DNA of 64,000 nucleotides from Enterobacter sp. Ag1 (GTDB taxonomy: Bacteria > Pseudomonadota > Gammaproteobacteria > Enterobacterales > Enterobacteriaceae): positions 1-64,000 of the forward strand of contig AKXM01000058.1 in assembly GCA_000277545.1 (NCBI GenBank), in the 5' to 3' direction. Below are positions 1-9,140 of this stretch, piece by piece. The notes under the pieces were generated by a model. The model saw only the letters and a program-made list of their open reading frames with translations. It searched no databases and had not been told where the DNA came from. Made by a program: the position numbers and the translations under genes. The number at the start of each line of letters is the position of its first letter. Position 1 is the first letter of the stretch.

Positions 1-3
1 TAG

Positions 4-79
4 TGGTGCCCGGACTCGGAATCGAACCAAGGACACGGGGATTTTCAATCCCCTGCTCTACCGACTGAGCTATCCGGGC
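4..79 (-). tRNA. pheV: tRNA-Phe (anticodon GAA), pheV position
   Basis: The reverse strand folds into a standard 76-nt tRNA: acceptor GCCCGGA paired to TCCGGGC, encoded CCA 3' end at positions 4-6, T-arm GGTTCGATTCC, and anticodon loop TTGAAAA giving anticodon GAA. It delivers phenylalanine to the ribosome. Its position head-to-head with speC matches pheV of E. coli. The 3' end of the gene, where genomic islands integrate at this tRNA in E. coli and relatives, faces the left edge of the window, so any island there would lie outside. Confidence 0.97.
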
Positions 80-89
80 AACGGGGCGC

Positions 90-118
90 ATTAAACCGTA
101 AACCCCATTCCGCGTCAA
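90..118 (-). promoter_or_regulatory. Promoter of tRNA-Phe
   Basis: On the reverse strand TTGACG (113-118) and TTTAAT (90-95) are spaced by exactly 17 bp. They are followed by a GC-rich discriminator (GCGCCCC) just before the tRNA. A GC-rich discriminator is typical of stable-RNA promoters under stringent control; the control itself is inferred. Confidence 0.7.
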
Positions 119-119
119 T

Positions 120-511
120 GGCTTTGTTGCACGGCACGGTGCGTTTGCCTGATTTATGTGCGGGCTGTTACAGACTTCATGTTGAACCCCCTGGCAGAAG
201 GTGCCATGATTGCGCCAGTTTTCTTATCCACTACGGGGCGCCTTGATGTTCACTCTCAATTCCCATGCATCTTTCGGGATGGTGCTCGTCCGTGCTGCTA
301 TAACCTTCCGAAGTCCCTTGCTCACCATGCGGTGAGGGCAATGCTTGCTCGCTGCAGGACATCAGTAAAATCAGGAATCTCCTGGTTTTACTGATGTCTG
401 GCGGTCGAAGTGGATTCACACCTAAGACCTTCAGAACGCCTTCGTTGGGGAATTTTCCCTTTGCCGTGCCGGATGGCACTCACTCATCCTTGCAGACGGG
501 GATTTGTGCTT
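120..511 (+). promoter_or_regulatory. Long speC upstream/leader region with a strong hairpin
   Basis: About 390 bases between the tRNA promoter and speC hold no recognisable gene. The clear structure is an inverted repeat at 358-398: two 18-base arms (GACATCAGTAAAATCAGG and its partner) around a 5-base loop, matched except for one position that would be a G-U pair in RNA. A smaller hairpin CTCACC-atgc-GGTGAG lies at 321-336. No T-run follows, so the large hairpin is not a normal intrinsic terminator. A 29-codon frame (246-335, starting MFTLNSHASF) ends inside the small hairpin, but its ribosome site is weak. I could not identify the speC promoter with confidence. Confidence 0.4.
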
Positions 512-2647
512 ATGAAATCACTGAAAATTGCCGCCAGCCACGACGTGGCTGCATTACTCTCAACGCATCGTGAAGTGGTCACGCTCGACGAGACCGACTT
601 CACCGATGTGGCGGCAGTTGTCATCTCCGTTGCGGACAGCCGCAGCGGCATTCTGGCCTTGCTTAAACGCTCGGGTTTTAATTTGCCGGTGTTTATTTTT
701 AGCGAAACCGCCGTTGACGGTTTGCCTGCGGTAACCGGCGTGATTGCCGGGAAAGCGCAGGATTTTCTGGAGCTGGAAACCGCGGCCAGCGGCTACGAAG
801 AAGATCTGTTGCCACCGTTCTTCAACACGCTGACCAAATACGTGGCGATGGGCAACAGCACTTTTGCCTGCCCGGGGCACCAGCACGGGAAATTCTTTAA
901 AAAACACCCGGCGGGACGGCAGTTTTATGATTTCTTTGGTGAGAACGTATTTCGTGCAGACATGTGCAACGCGGACGTTAAGCTGGGTGACCTGCTGATC
1001 CACGAAGGCTCAGCTAAGCACGCGCAGAAGTTTGCCGCGAAAGTTTTCCACGCCGACAAAACTTATTTCGTGCTTAACGGTACCTCTGCGGCGAACAAAG
1101 TGGTGACCAATGCTCTACTGACACGCGGCGATCTGGTGCTGTTTGACCGCAACAACCATAAATCAAACCACCACGGCGCACTCATCCAGGCCGGTGCTAC
1201 GCCGGTTTATCTGGAAGCTTCCCGCAATCCCTTTGGCTTTATCGGCGGCATTGATGCGCACTGTTTTGATGAGAAATACCTGCGGGAGCTGATTACGGAA
1301 GTGGCACCTGAACGAGCTCAGGAGGCAAGGCCTTTCCGCCTGGCGGTGATCCAGCTCGGCACCTATGACGGCACAATTTATAACGCTCGCCAGGTGGTAG
1401 ATAACATCGGCCATCTGTGCGATTACATCCTCTTTGATTCGGCCTGGGTCGGCTACGAGCAGTTTATTCCGATGATGGCGGACTGTTCGCCGCTGTTACT
1501 GGAGCTGAATGAAAACGATCCGGGGATCTTTGTCACTCAGTCGGTTCACAAGCAGCAGGCCGGATTCTCCCAGACTTCGCAGATCCATAAGAAAGATAAC
1601 CATCTTCGCGGTCAGGCCCGTTTTTGCCCGCACAAGCGGCTTAACAATGCTTTCATGCTGCATGCTTCAACCAGTCCGTTTTACCCGCTGTTTGCCGCGC
1701 TGGATGTAAATGCCAAGATCCACGAGGGAGAAAGTGGTCGTCGCCTGTGGGCGGAATGTGTGGCACTGGGCATTGAAGCACGCAAGGCGATTATCGCTAA
1801 CTGTAAGATGATCAAACCGTTTATTCCGCCGGAAGTGGCCGGGCGGCCGTGGCAGGATCACCCCACGGAGAAGATTGCTCAGGAGCGCCGCTTCTTCAGC
1901 TTTGAACCCGGTGAGCGCTGGCACGGTTTTGAAGGTTATGCGAAGGACGAATATTTTGTCGATCCCTGCAAGCTGCTTCTAACCACGCCGGGCATCGATC
2001 CCGAAACCGGGCGCTACACCGAGTTCGGTGTGCCAGCGGCAATCCTCGCTAACTATCTGCGTGAAAACGGAATTGTGCCGGAGAAGTCGGATCTTAACTC
2101 GATCTTGTTCCTGCTTACCCCGGCGGAGAGCCACGAGAAGCTGGCTCAGCTGGTGGCCATGCTGGCGCAGTTTGAACAGCATATTGAGGACGACACGCCG
2201 CTGGCGGATGTGCTGCCCACGATTTATCAGAAATACCCGGTGCGCTACAAGGGCTACACCCTGCGCCAGCTTTGCCAGGAGATGCACGATCTGTACGTGA
2301 GTTTTGAGGTCAAAGAGCTGCAGAAGGCGATGTTCCGCAAGGAGAGCCTGCCTGCCGTGGTGGTGAACCCGCAGGACGCCAACATCGAGTTTATTCGCGG
2401 CAACGTGGAGCTGGTGCGCCTGAGCGAATCTGAAGGACGTATCGCGGCGGAAGGCGCGTTGCCTTATCCTCCGGGCGTGCTTTGCGTGGTGCCGGGTGAA
2501 GTTTGGGGCGGGGCGGCACTGCGTTACTTCCTGGCGCTGGAAGAGGGCGTGAATATGCTGCCGGGCTTCTCCCCTGAGCTGCAGGGCGTGTACAGCGAGA
2601 CGGATTCGGACGGCATTAAGCGGCTGTACGGCTACATGCTGAAGTAA
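512..2647 (+). CDS. speC: Ornithine decarboxylase, biosynthetic
   Basis: SpeC decarboxylates L-ornithine to putrescine, the direct route into polyamines, in the cytoplasm. The 711-residue product has the same length as E. coli SpeC. It has the N-terminal wing domain (about 1-107) followed by the fold-type-I PLP core. The Schiff-base lysine is K347 in SVHKQQAGFSQTSQIHKK, and the C-terminal domain ends KRLYGYMLK. The open frame extends upstream, but the start at 512 (MKSLKIAAS) matches the family and has GGGG ten bases upstream. It is divergent from tRNA-Phe, as in E. coli. Biosynthetic SpeC rather than inducible SpeF is supported by position and by the absence of a potE neighbour. Confidence 0.97.
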   Translation: MKSLKIAASHDVAALLSTHREVVTLDETDFTDVAAVVISVADSRSGILALLKRSGFNLPVFIFSETAVDGLPAVTGVIAGKAQDFLELETAASGYEEDLLPPFFNTLTKYVAMGNSTFACPGHQHGKFFKKHPAGRQFYDFFGENVFRADMCNADVKLGDLLIHEGSAKHAQKFAAKVFHADKTYFVLNGTSAANKVVTNALLTRGDLVLFDRNNHKSNHHGALIQAGATPVYLEASRNPFGFIGGIDAHCFDEKYLRELITEVAPERAQEARPFRLAVIQLGTYDGTIYNARQVVDNIGHLCDYILFDSAWVGYEQFIPMMADCSPLLLELNENDPGIFVTQSVHKQQAGFSQTSQIHKKDNHLRGQARFCPHKRLNNAFMLHASTSPFYPLFAALDVNAKIHEGESGRRLWAECVALGIEARKAIIANCKMIKPFIPPEVAGRPWQDHPTEKIAQERRFFSFEPGERWHGFEGYAKDEYFVDPCKLLLTTPGIDPETGRYTEFGVPAAILANYLRENGIVPEKSDLNSILFLLTPAESHEKLAQLVAMLAQFEQHIEDDTPLADVLPTIYQKYPVRYKGYTLRQLCQEMHDLYVSFEVKELQKAMFRKESLPAVVVNPQDANIEFIRGNVELVRLSESEGRIAAEGALPYPPGVLCVVPGEVWGGAALRYFLALEEGVNMLPGFSPELQGVYSETDSDGIKRLYGYMLK

Positions 2648-2657
2648 GAGGGAATAG

Positions 2658-2693
2658 CCCCTCACCCCAGCCCTCTCCCCAAGGGGGCGAGGG
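2658..2693. repeat. CT-rich dispersed palindrome (CCCTCTCCC family), copy 1
   Basis: CCCCTCACCCC-agCCCTCTCCCC followed by aaGGGGGcGAGGG forms an imperfect inverted repeat just after speC. Related copies recur in this window at 2731, 7244, 7357, 22600 and 51560. Such elements sit in intergenic transcript ends; their function is not evident here. Confidence 0.6.
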
Positions 2694-2730
2694 AGGAAAG
2701 AAGGGTGAAGAAGTGTATTCCCGGAAAGTC

Positions 2731-2765
2731 CCCTCTCCCTTTTAGGGAGAGGGTTAGGGAGAGGG
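2731..2765. repeat. CT-rich dispersed palindrome, copy 2
   Basis: CCCTCTCCCTTTTAGGGAGAGGG followed by TTAGGGAGAGGG lies between the convergent speC and mltC genes. The hairpin could end or protect both transcripts. It is related to the neighbouring copy at 2658 and forms an opposed pair with it. Confidence 0.6.
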
Positions 2766-2769
2766 TAAA

Positions 2770-3849
2770 TTACCGCCGGCGATAGCTCTTCTGGGCGTTA
2801 TTCACTTTGTACAGGTAACGACGAGACTCTGCGGACGGATGTCGCGTGGTCAACGTTTGATAGACATCGCCCGGCGCCATGCTGTTAATCAGGCTAAACG
2901 CCTGCATCTTATCGTTAGAGAACACCCGCAGCACGCTGCCCGCGCCGCCGTTATAGGCCGTAATCACCGCATAGCGACGTGACGTTGGGTTATCAATCTG
3001 CCCCAGATAGCTGTTCTGCAAAATCGCCAGATAGGCCGTGCCGGTATCAATGTTGCTTTCCGGGTCGAACAGGAAGCTGCGGCTTGGTTTGCCCCATTTC
3101 CCCTGCGCCTTAAACACGTCAACCCCGGCGCTGTGCTGAACAACCTGCATCAGGCCCAGTGCATCCGCGTGGCTTACCGCATACGGGTTGAAGCTGGATT
3201 CCGTCTGCATGATGGCCAGAATCAGTGACTCGTCCACGCCGTATTTCTTCGACGCTTTACGCACCATACCGATGTATTTATGTGCTCGTTTGTCGAGGTG
3301 GTTAGGCACAAGATTGATGGTCACGCTATAGACGATTTTCAGCCCAGTACTGCGCTTTTGCAGACGCGTTTGCAGCAGGTAGTCGGCAAACTTCGTCGCA
3401 CGGCCTTCCCAGCGAATGGGCTGGCCGGTGTTATCCACGACCTGCCCGTAAAGGAACGGCTCTTTGGAGATCTGGACGTCGTTGGCATCGGAATAGAGAT
3501 CTATTGAGCCAGGATCGTCCCCCATCAGCAGGGTCGTAATGATGGCCTGACGCAGGTGCGCGGCAGGGTCGGTGCCCGCGATGGTCTCAACGGTGATGGT
3601 ACCTTCGTCGAAGTTGATGTGGCTACGCGTCAGATATTGGTCGGTATATTTGACGTAATCCTTCGGGCCTGCGATCAGGACCTCTTTCATACCCCAGATA
3701 TTTTCGATGTTGTTGGCAAACTGCCCCATCAAAATATCAAACCCGTTGGTGTCCTTTACGTAGGCTTCGTTAAAAGCGTCATCGCCTTTTTTACTGGAGC
3801 AGGAGATCAGCAACGGGGCCACGAGAGCCAGCGCGAGAAGTTTTTTCAT
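2770..3849 (-). CDS. mltC: Membrane-bound lytic murein transglycosylase C
   Basis: MltC cleaves the MurNAc-GlcNAc bond of peptidoglycan, leaving 1,6-anhydroMurNAc, and is anchored in the outer membrane. The product is 359 residues, as in E. coli. It has a lipoprotein signal with lipobox LISC and lipidated C17, an N-terminal DUF3393-like domain, and a C-terminal SLT domain with catalytic E217 in [12 protein letters not shown]. The SLT motifs GLMQVV and AYNGG follow. The longer frame adds 32 residues upstream; the start chosen places the signal peptide correctly. It is the last gene of the leftward mutY-yggX-mltC group. Confidence 0.95.
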   Translation of the reverse strand: MKKLLALALVAPLLISCSSKKGDDAFNEAYVKDTNGFDILMGQFANNIENIWGMKEVLIAGPKDYVKYTDQYLTRSHINFDEGTITVETIAGTDPAAHLRQAIITTLLMGDDPGSIDLYSDANDVQISKEPFLYGQVVDNTGQPIRWEGRATKFADYLLQTRLQKRSTGLKIVYSVTINLVPNHLDKRAHKYIGMVRKASKKYGVDESLILAIMQTESSFNPYAVSHADALGLMQVVQHSAGVDVFKAQGKWGKPSRSFLFDPESNIDTGTAYLAILQNSYLGQIDNPTSRRYAVITAYNGGAGSVLRVFSNDKMQAFSLINSMAPGDVYQTLTTRHPSAESRRYLYKVNNAQKSYRRR

Positions 3850-3892
3850 CATTCCGTGTATGCGTGTTGTGTTTGCAAAAAGGTGCCGACGA

Positions 3893-4168
3893 TTACTGTT
3901 TTTCTGGCGGGGTGAAGCCTTCGATATGGACTTCTTTCCCTTCAAACAGGAAATTGACCATCTCGTTTTCCAGCTCTTTGCGGTGTTCCGGGTTCATCAT
4001 GCTCATCTTTCTTTCATTGATCAGCATGGTCTGCTTGGACTGCCACTGCGCCCAGGCTTCTTTGGAGATTTCGTTGTAGATCCGCTTGCCCAGTTCGCCC
4101 GGGTACAGCTGGAAATCCTGGCCTTCAGCGTCGCGCTGCAGGTAAGTACAAAAAATCGTTCTGCTCAT
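3893..4168 (-). CDS. yggX: Fe(II)-trafficking/oxidative damage protection protein
   Basis: This 91-residue protein matches YggX along its whole length, from [16 protein letters not shown] at the start to [12 protein letters not shown] at the end. The family protects iron-sulfur enzymes from oxidative damage and is proposed to move Fe(II). The single conserved cysteine is C7. Only two bases separate its start from the mutY stop, so the two are almost certainly co-transcribed. That pairing is sensible because MutY carries a [4Fe-4S] cluster. The mltC start lies 43 bases downstream. In E. coli the gene is under SoxRS control; I could not confirm a SoxS box here. Confidence 0.96.
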   Translation of the reverse strand: MSRTIFCTYLQRDAEGQDFQLYPGELGKRIYNEISKEAWAQWQSKQTMLINERKMSMMNPEHRKELENEMVNFLFEGKEVHIEGFTPPEKQ

Positions 4169-4170
4169 GA

Positions 4171-5253
4171 TTATTCCTCTTCTTCGGCACGAACGGGCGC
4201 TAAGGCAACCGGTTCGGCTCGTAATTGTTGTAGCAGGCGTTCCACGGGAGCCGCCAGCCCGACAGACGGTGGCTGGCCTAAGTTATACCAGAGAGCGGGG
4301 CCTTCATCCATGCAGCCGTCCATGGACGACACCGGAAGCCACATCGGCACAATGTCTAAATGGAAATGGCTAAAGGTGTGGCGGAAAGCCGTTAACTGAG
4401 TGAGATTATCTGCCGGAATACCTCTCTGCTCCAGCCAGCGCTGTAATTCCTGTTCTTCAGCGAACTGTGGGAAGCAGAATAGGCCTCCCCATAGCCCGAC
4501 CGCCGGACGCTGCGCCAGGAAGACTTCATCGCCATGCTGCATCATCAGCATATAGCCGGTGCGTTCAGGCAGCGTCACTTTAGGCTTCTTGCCGGGATAG
4601 TTCGCCCAGCTGTGGTTGGCATAGGCCACGCAGCCGTTGTTCAGCGGGCAAAGCTCGCATTTTGGCTTTGAGCGGGTGCAGACCATGGCCCCGAGGTCCA
4701 TCATCGCCTGATTAAACTGGCTAACGCCCTGTGCAGGGGTTACGCGTTCGCTGATTTCCCAGAGGCGGTTTTCAACCTCTTTTTTGCCCGGCCAGCCGGA
4801 AACGGCATAGCAACGGGCGAGCACGCGCTTTACGTTGCCATCGAGAATCGGGAAGTGTTTACCCAACGAAAGAGACAGAATCGCGCCTGCGGTTGAGCGC
4901 CCGACGCCAGGCAGGTCGGCCACTTCGTCATACGTTTGAGGGAAAACGCCACCGTGTTTATTGGCAACCTGCTTAGCGGCTTTATGCAGATTGCGCGCGC
5001 GGGCGTAATAACCCAGCCCCGTCCACAGGTGCAGCACTTCGTCCAGCGGGGCGTTCGCCAGGTCGGTCACGGTGGGGAAACGCGCCATAAAGCGCTCAAA
5101 ATAAGGGATGACCGTCGCGACCTGGGTTTGTTGCAACATTACCTCAGAGAGCCATACTTTATAAGGCGTTTTCTCCTGCTGCCACGGCAGGGTTTTGCGC
5201 CCATACTTGTGGTACCAGTCGAGGACTTGTTGGGCGAATTGAGGAGCTTGCAT
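4171..5253 (-). CDS. mutY: A/G-specific adenine DNA glycosylase
   Basis: MutY removes adenine mispaired with 8-oxoguanine and so prevents G:C to T:A mutation. The 360-residue product has E37 in [12 protein letters not shown], the helix-hairpin-helix [12 protein letters not shown] and catalytic Asp in [10 protein letters not shown]. The [4Fe-4S] ligands follow in [17 protein letters not shown] with C-x6-C-x2-C-x5-C spacing. The C-terminal NUDIX-like domain contains [12 protein letters not shown]. It is about ten residues longer than E. coli MutY, ending in a short acidic tail (RAEEEE). The start at 5253 follows the family; the open frame adds 33 unrelated residues upstream. It is divergent from trmB. 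Confidence 0.96.
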   Translation of the reverse strand: MQAPQFAQQVLDWYHKYGRKTLPWQQEKTPYKVWLSEVMLQQTQVATVIPYFERFMARFPTVTDLANAPLDEVLHLWTGLGYYARARNLHKAAKQVANKHGGVFPQTYDEVADLPGVGRSTAGAILSLSLGKHFPILDGNVKRVLARCYAVSGWPGKKEVENRLWEISERVTPAQGVSQFNQAMMDLGAMVCTRSKPKCELCPLNNGCVAYANHSWANYPGKKPKVTLPERTGYMLMMQHGDEVFLAQRPAVGLWGGLFCFPQFAEEQELQRWLEQRGIPADNLTQLTAFRHTFSHFHLDIVPMWLPVSSMDGCMDEGPALWYNLGQPPSVGLAAPVERLLQQLRAEPVALAPVRAEEEE

Positions 5254-5408
5254 GGTCAACGCGGGATATCCGGCAAAGGTGTAATAAAGGAGCCGATTCC
5301 AGCACAGCGGCGTAAAGCTGTAAACCGGAACTTTCTGCCACTTGCTTCTCATCCTTAACTTTGGATAATGCCCGTTTCCCGAACACTAAGCGAAGCGTTA
5401 AGAAAACC

Positions 5409-6128
5409 ATGAAGAATGACGTCATTTCACCGGAATTTAATGAAGAAGGCCGTGTGCTGCGCCGCATCCGCAGCTTTGTCCGTCGCCAGGGGCGTCTGAC
5501 AAAAGGCCAGCAGCACGCGCTGGATAACTACTGGCCGGTGATGGGCGTTGAGTTCCAGGCCGAGCCTGCCGACTTTAGCGAGATTTTTGGCCGCGAAGCG
5601 CCTGTCACGCTGGAGATCGGTTTTGGTATGGGCACTTCGCTGGTAACCATGGCGGAAACCAATCCGCAGCATAACTATCTCGGTATTGAAGTGCATTCGC
5701 CGGGCGTGGGCGCCTGCCTGAGCACCGCGCATGAGGCCGGCGTGGAGAACCTCCGCGTGATGTGCCACGACGCGGTGGAAGTGCTGGAAAACATGATTCC
5801 TGACAATTCTTTGAACATGGTTCAGCTGTTTTTCCCTGATCCATGGCATAAAGCACGTCATAATAAACGCCGTATTGTTCAGGCACCGTTTGCTGACCTG
5901 GTAAAACGCAAGCTGAAGCTGGGCGGCGTGTTCCATATGGCTACCGACTGGGAACCTTATGCTGAACATATGCTCGAAGTGATGTCCTCTATCGAAGGGT
6001 ATAAAAACCAGTCGGAGAGTCACGACTACGTACCGCGTCCGGACTCACGTCCGGTAACCAAATTTGAACAACGTGGCCATCGTCTTGGTCACGGCGTATG
6101 GGACTTAATGTTCGAGAGGGTGAAATAA
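5409..6128 (+). CDS. trmB: tRNA (guanine-N7-)-methyltransferase
   Basis: TrmB methylates G46 in the variable loop of tRNAs using S-adenosylmethionine. The product is 239 residues, the E. coli length. The SAM-binding motif is [12 protein letters not shown], followed by the family motifs [14 protein letters not shown] and [10 protein letters not shown]. The start at 5409 ([10 protein letters not shown]) is the family start; the open frame runs 16 codons further upstream. It is divergent from mutY with a 155-bp gap and overlaps yggL by one base (TAATG), so the two are translationally coupled. Confidence 0.97.
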   Translation: MKNDVISPEFNEEGRVLRRIRSFVRRQGRLTKGQQHALDNYWPVMGVEFQAEPADFSEIFGREAPVTLEIGFGMGTSLVTMAETNPQHNYLGIEVHSPGVGACLSTAHEAGVENLRVMCHDAVEVLENMIPDNSLNMVQLFFPDPWHKARHNKRRIVQAPFADLVKRKLKLGGVFHMATDWEPYAEHMLEVMSSIEGYKNQSESHDYVPRPDSRPVTKFEQRGHRLGHGVWDLMFERVK

Positions 6129-6454
6129 TGGCAAAGAATCGTAGCCGTCGTCTGCGTAAGAAAATGCATATCGAAGAGTTCCAGGAACTGGGATTCTCGA
6201 TTGCCTGGCGCTTCCCGGAGGGCACTTCCGAAGAGCAAATTGATAAAACCGTGGACGAGCTGATCGCCGAAGTGATCGCGCCGAACAAGCTGGCGTTTGA
6301 CGGCAGCGGTTACCTGGTCTGGGAAGGTCTGGTGTGCATGGAAGAGATTGGCAAATGCACCGAAGAGCATCAGGCGCTGGTGCGTAAATGGTTAGAAGAC
6401 CGCAAGCTCGAAGATGTTCGCATCAGCGATCTGTTCGACGTCTGGTGGGATTAA
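6128..6454 (+). CDS. yggL: YggL family 50S ribosome-binding protein (DUF469)
   Basis: The 108-residue protein is highly similar to E. coli YggL ([20 protein letters not shown] at the start, SDLFDVWWD at the end). It belongs to the DUF469 family. YggL has been reported to associate with the 50S subunit; its precise role is not settled. The ATG overlaps the trmB stop in TAATG, so it is the second gene of a two-gene operon closed by the terminator at 6470. The basic N-terminus (RSRRLRKK) fits RNA contact, which is inference. Confidence 0.94.
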   Translation: MAKNRSRRLRKKMHIEEFQELGFSIAWRFPEGTSEEQIDKTVDELIAEVIAPNKLAFDGSGYLVWEGLVCMEEIGKCTEEHQALVRKWLEDRKLEDVRISDLFDVWWD

Positions 6455-6469
6455 GCTTTAGCAAAAACA

Positions 6470-6496
6470 GGCTGGTTAATTAACCGGCCTTTTTTT
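6470..6496 (+). terminator. Intrinsic terminator after trmB-yggL
   Basis: GGCTGGTTAA-TTAACCGGCC forms a near-perfect stem followed by seven T residues, 15 bases after the yggL stop. Confidence 0.9.
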
Positions 6497-6522
6497 CAGG
6501 AGCTGATTTTTCAGGAGAAAAT

Positions 6523-7239
6523 ATGATCCGTAAGGTTCTTTTAGGCGCGCTGCTGGTCACCGCCGCTTCGGCACACGCGGACTATCAGTGCAGCGTCAAT
6601 CCACGTGATGACGTGGTGATTAACCCGCAGTCCGTGCAGGTTGTGGGTGAGAACGGCAATCTGGTCATCGCGCCTGACGGCAGCGTGCAATACAACGGTG
6701 TTCAGAAGACGCTGACCGCTGCACAGCGCCAGCAGGCGCTGAACTACCAGAAAGCCCTGCGCACGGATTTACCGTGGATCGATAATGGGGCTCGCTCTCG
6801 CGTAGAGAAAAGCCGCGTCGCGCTGGACGGCATTATTGCTAAACAGGTCGGGGAAAGCAGCAGCATGCGTAACCGCCTGACCAAGCTGGATGCCCAGCTA
6901 AAAGAGCAGATGAACCGGATTATTGAGCGCCGCCAGGACGGGCTGACGTTCCATTATAAAGCGGTCGATCAGGTGAGAGCCGATGGCCAGCAGTTGGTGA
7001 ACCAGGCGATGGGCGGCATTCTGCAGGACAGCATTAATGAAATGGGCGCGCAGGCGGTGCTGAAAGGCGGCGGCAACCCGCTGCAGAATGTGCTGGGTAA
7101 CCTGGGCGGTCTGCAAACGGCGGTTCAGAACGAATGGAATAATCAGCAGGCTGATTTTGAACAGTTCGGCCACGAGGTGTGTAACCGGGTGGTGTCGCTG
7201 GAAAATCAGCGTAAAGGGCTTGTGGGGGCGCTGAAGTAA
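6523..7239 (+). CDS. yggN: YggN family periplasmic protein (DUF2884)
   Basis: The 238-residue protein begins with a clear Sec signal peptide (MIRKVLLGALLVTAASAHA, cleavage near residue 19). The mature part fits the YggN/DUF2884 family of exported proteins of unknown function. The mature region is rich in Gln and Asn, with long amphipathic helices around residues 90-160. Two cysteines, C23 near the mature N-terminus and one in GHEVCNRV near the C-terminus, could form a disulfide. AGGAGAAA precedes the ATG. In E. coli ansB and yggM lie between yggN and hemW; here they are absent and repeats fill the gap. Confidence 0.88.
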   Translation: MIRKVLLGALLVTAASAHADYQCSVNPRDDVVINPQSVQVVGENGNLVIAPDGSVQYNGVQKTLTAAQRQQALNYQKALRTDLPWIDNGARSRVEKSRVALDGIIAKQVGESSSMRNRLTKLDAQLKEQMNRIIERRQDGLTFHYKAVDQVRADGQQLVNQAMGGILQDSINEMGAQAVLKGGGNPLQNVLGNLGGLQTAVQNEWNNQQADFEQFGHEVCNRVVSLENQRKGLVGALK

Positions 7240-7243
7240 TTTT

Positions 7244-7280
7244 CCCCTCACCCTAACCCTCTCCCCTAAGGGGAGAGGGG
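7244..7280. repeat. CT-rich dispersed palindrome, copy 3
   Basis: CCCCTCACCCTAACCCTCTCCCC followed by taaGGGGAGAGGGG lies directly after yggN. It is the best-formed copy of the family seen at 2658 and 2731. Confidence 0.65.
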
Positions 7281-7356
7281 ATAAACCATGTTCCCTTTCG
7301 CCAGTTCTTTCCCTCAAAGAGAGAGGGAATAAGTCATGTCGCCCATCACTTGTTTT

Positions 7357-7391
7357 CCCCCTCTCCCTCTGGGAGAGGGCCGGGGTGAGGG
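7357..7391. repeat. CT-rich dispersed palindrome, copy 4 (inverted)
   Basis: CCCCCTCTCCCTCTGGGAGAGGG followed by CCGGGGTGAGGG is the opposite orientation of the copy at 7244. A degenerate piece (TCCCTCAAAGAGAGAGGGA, about 7311-7327) lies between them. The three pieces fill the gap between convergent yggN and hemW, where E. coli carries yggM and ansB. Confidence 0.6.
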
Positions 7392-7398
7392 TAAAAAC

Positions 7399-8541
7399 TT
7401 ACGCTTCGTCGGCTAAAAACAGCTCCAGCAGGGAATTTAAAAACAGTTTCCCGTGCTCGGTTATCTGCCAGTGTTCATCCGTTTCCGTCATATAGTTTTT
7501 CGCCAGCGCCTCATCCAACTGCGGGCGAATTATCGCTTCATCTAAACCGGTATAAAGCGTGAACTCACTGCGTGGTGCGGTCTCCAGCAGGCGGAAACGG
7601 TTCATAAAGAATTCGAACGGTTTGTCTGCCTGCTCAACGTCATGCTGGCGGTCGAGGTACTTTCCTTCCATGTAGCCGCGCGGATGGCGCGTTTTCGCCG
7701 TGCGCGTAATGCGCCCGTCCGGGAAGGTGATTTTGCCGTGCGCGCCGCAGCCAATCCCCAAATAGTCGCCAAAGCGCCAGTAGTTCAGGTTGTGCTGACA
7801 CTGATAACCGGGCTTAGCATAGGCTGAGGTTTCGTATTGCTGGTAGCCCGCGGCGGTCAGTAGCTTATCGCCTTGCTCGAAGATATCCCACAGCGCGTCG
7901 TCGTCCGGTAACTTCGGCGGACGTGATCCAAACAGCGTGTTCGGCTCGATGGTCAACTGATACCAGGAAAGATGCGGGGGATTCAGGGCAATGGCCTGGC
8001 GCAGATCGTCCAATGCCTCTTCGAGCGACTGGTCAGGTAGGCCGTGCATCAGGTCAAGGTTAAAGCTGCGCAGCCCCAGGCCGCTTGCCAGGTTCGCGGC
8101 ACGTTTGGCTTCACCCGCATCATGAATACGGCCCAGGCGCTTTAATTTGGGCTCGCTAAAGCTCTGAACGCCGATAGAAATACGATTCACACCCGCTTTC
8201 TGGTAGCCAACAAAGCGGTCGGCTTCGACCGTGCCGGGGTTGGCTTCCATGGTGATTTCTGTGTCGCCCGCCAGCTTCAGGCGTGAGCGCACGCCGTCCA
8301 GCAGCGTTTGCATGGCTTCGCTGGAGAGCAGGCTTGGCGTACCGCCGCCAATGAAAATAGTCTTTACCTCACGCCCCTGAGCAAGCGCCACGTCGCGGTC
8401 GAGGTCGTGCAGCAGATGGCTCACGTATTCGTCGTGCGGCACGTCGCCTTTCAGCGCGTGGGAGTTGAAGTCACAGTACGGGCACTTCTGTACGCACCAC
8501 GGGATGTGAATGTAGAGACTAAGAGGTGGCAAATTAGCCAT
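7399..8541 (-). CDS. hemW: Heme chaperone HemW (radical SAM)
   Basis: HemW is a radical-SAM-family heme chaperone that inserts heme into membrane respiratory enzymes; it resembles HemN but is not a coproporphyrinogen oxidase. The product is 380 residues. The cluster motif C16-V-Q-K-C20-P-Y-C23 lies in [15 protein letters not shown], the glycine motif is FIGGGTPS, and a C-terminal HemN domain follows. The start overlaps the rdgB stop by 8 bases, making it the last gene of yggS-yggT-yggU-rdgB-hemW. Assignment as HemW rather than HemN rests on operon position and similarity to E. coli YggW. Confidence 0.96.
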   Translation of the reverse strand: MANLPPLSLYIHIPWCVQKCPYCDFNSHALKGDVPHDEYVSHLLHDLDRDVALAQGREVKTIFIGGGTPSLLSSEAMQTLLDGVRSRLKLAGDTEITMEANPGTVEADRFVGYQKAGVNRISIGVQSFSEPKLKRLGRIHDAGEAKRAANLASGLGLRSFNLDLMHGLPDQSLEEALDDLRQAIALNPPHLSWYQLTIEPNTLFGSRPPKLPDDDALWDIFEQGDKLLTAAGYQQYETSAYAKPGYQCQHNLNYWRFGDYLGIGCGAHGKITFPDGRITRTAKTRHPRGYMEGKYLDRQHDVEQADKPFEFFMNRFRLLETAPRSEFTLYTGLDEAIIRPQLDEALAKNYMTETDEHWQITEHGKLFLNSLLELFLADEA

Positions 8542-9127
8542 TACGCATTGCTTCCAGTAACAGTTTCAGCGCTTGCCCACGGTGGGAGATCGCGCTCTTT
8601 TCATCGCGGGTTAGTTCCGCCGCGGTTTTACCCTCGGAAGGAACGTAGAAGATAGGATCGTAGCCAAAGCCACCTTGCCCTGCTGGCGCGTGGGTAATCA
8701 CGCCCGGCCAACTACCGTGAAACACCAGCGGCGTTGGGTCTTCCGCGTGACGCATATAGACGAGCACGCAGTGGAACTGAGCCTGGCGTTTGTCGTCCGG
8801 CACGTCGTTGAGCGCTTCCAGAAGCTTGTCGAGGTTCTGCCGATCGCTGGCATCCCCGCCCGCGTAGCGTGCGGAATAGATACCCGGTGCGCCGCCCAGC
8901 GCATCCACCGCCAGGCCGGAATCGTCGGCCAGCGCCGGTAGCCCGGTCACTTTAGCCGCATGGCGAGCCTTGAGAATCGCATTCTCAATAAAGGTCAGGC
9001 CGGTCTCTTCGACAGACTCTACGTTCAGCTCGGTTTGCGCGACCACATCGAAGCCAAAATCCGCCAGCAGATTGGCGAGTTCACGCACTTTACCGGCGTT
9101 ACCGGTAGCTAATACGACTTTTTGCAT
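8534..9127 (-). CDS. rdgB: dITP/XTP pyrophosphatase
   Basis: RdgB hydrolyses non-canonical purine nucleoside triphosphates (dITP, XTP, ITP) to monophosphates and keeps them out of DNA and RNA. The 197-residue product has the E. coli length. It shows the N-terminal substrate motif [10 protein letters not shown], the catalytic Asp region [18 protein letters not shown], and the C-terminal GGFGYDPIF and SHRGQALK motifs. The start at 9127 (MQKVVLATG) is the family start; a longer frame adds ten residues inside yggU. It overlaps hemW and lies 13 bases after yggU. Confidence 0.97.
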   Translation of the reverse strand: MQKVVLATGNAGKVRELANLLADFGFDVVAQTELNVESVEETGLTFIENAILKARHAAKVTGLPALADDSGLAVDALGGAPGIYSARYAGGDASDRQNLDKLLEALNDVPDDKRQAQFHCVLVYMRHAEDPTPLVFHGSWPGVITHAPAGQGGFGYDPIFYVPSEGKTAAELTRDEKSAISHRGQALKLLLEAMRNG

Positions 9128-9140
9128 AGTCAGTCCTGTG

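Noticed and set aside
410..511. 34-residue N-terminal extension of SpeC
   Set aside because: The extension is not similar to SpeC proteins and lacks a ribosome site; the start at 512 gives the exact family length.
7399..8541. Coproporphyrinogen oxidase HemN
   Set aside because: Operon position and sequence match HemW (YggW); HemN is longer and located elsewhere.
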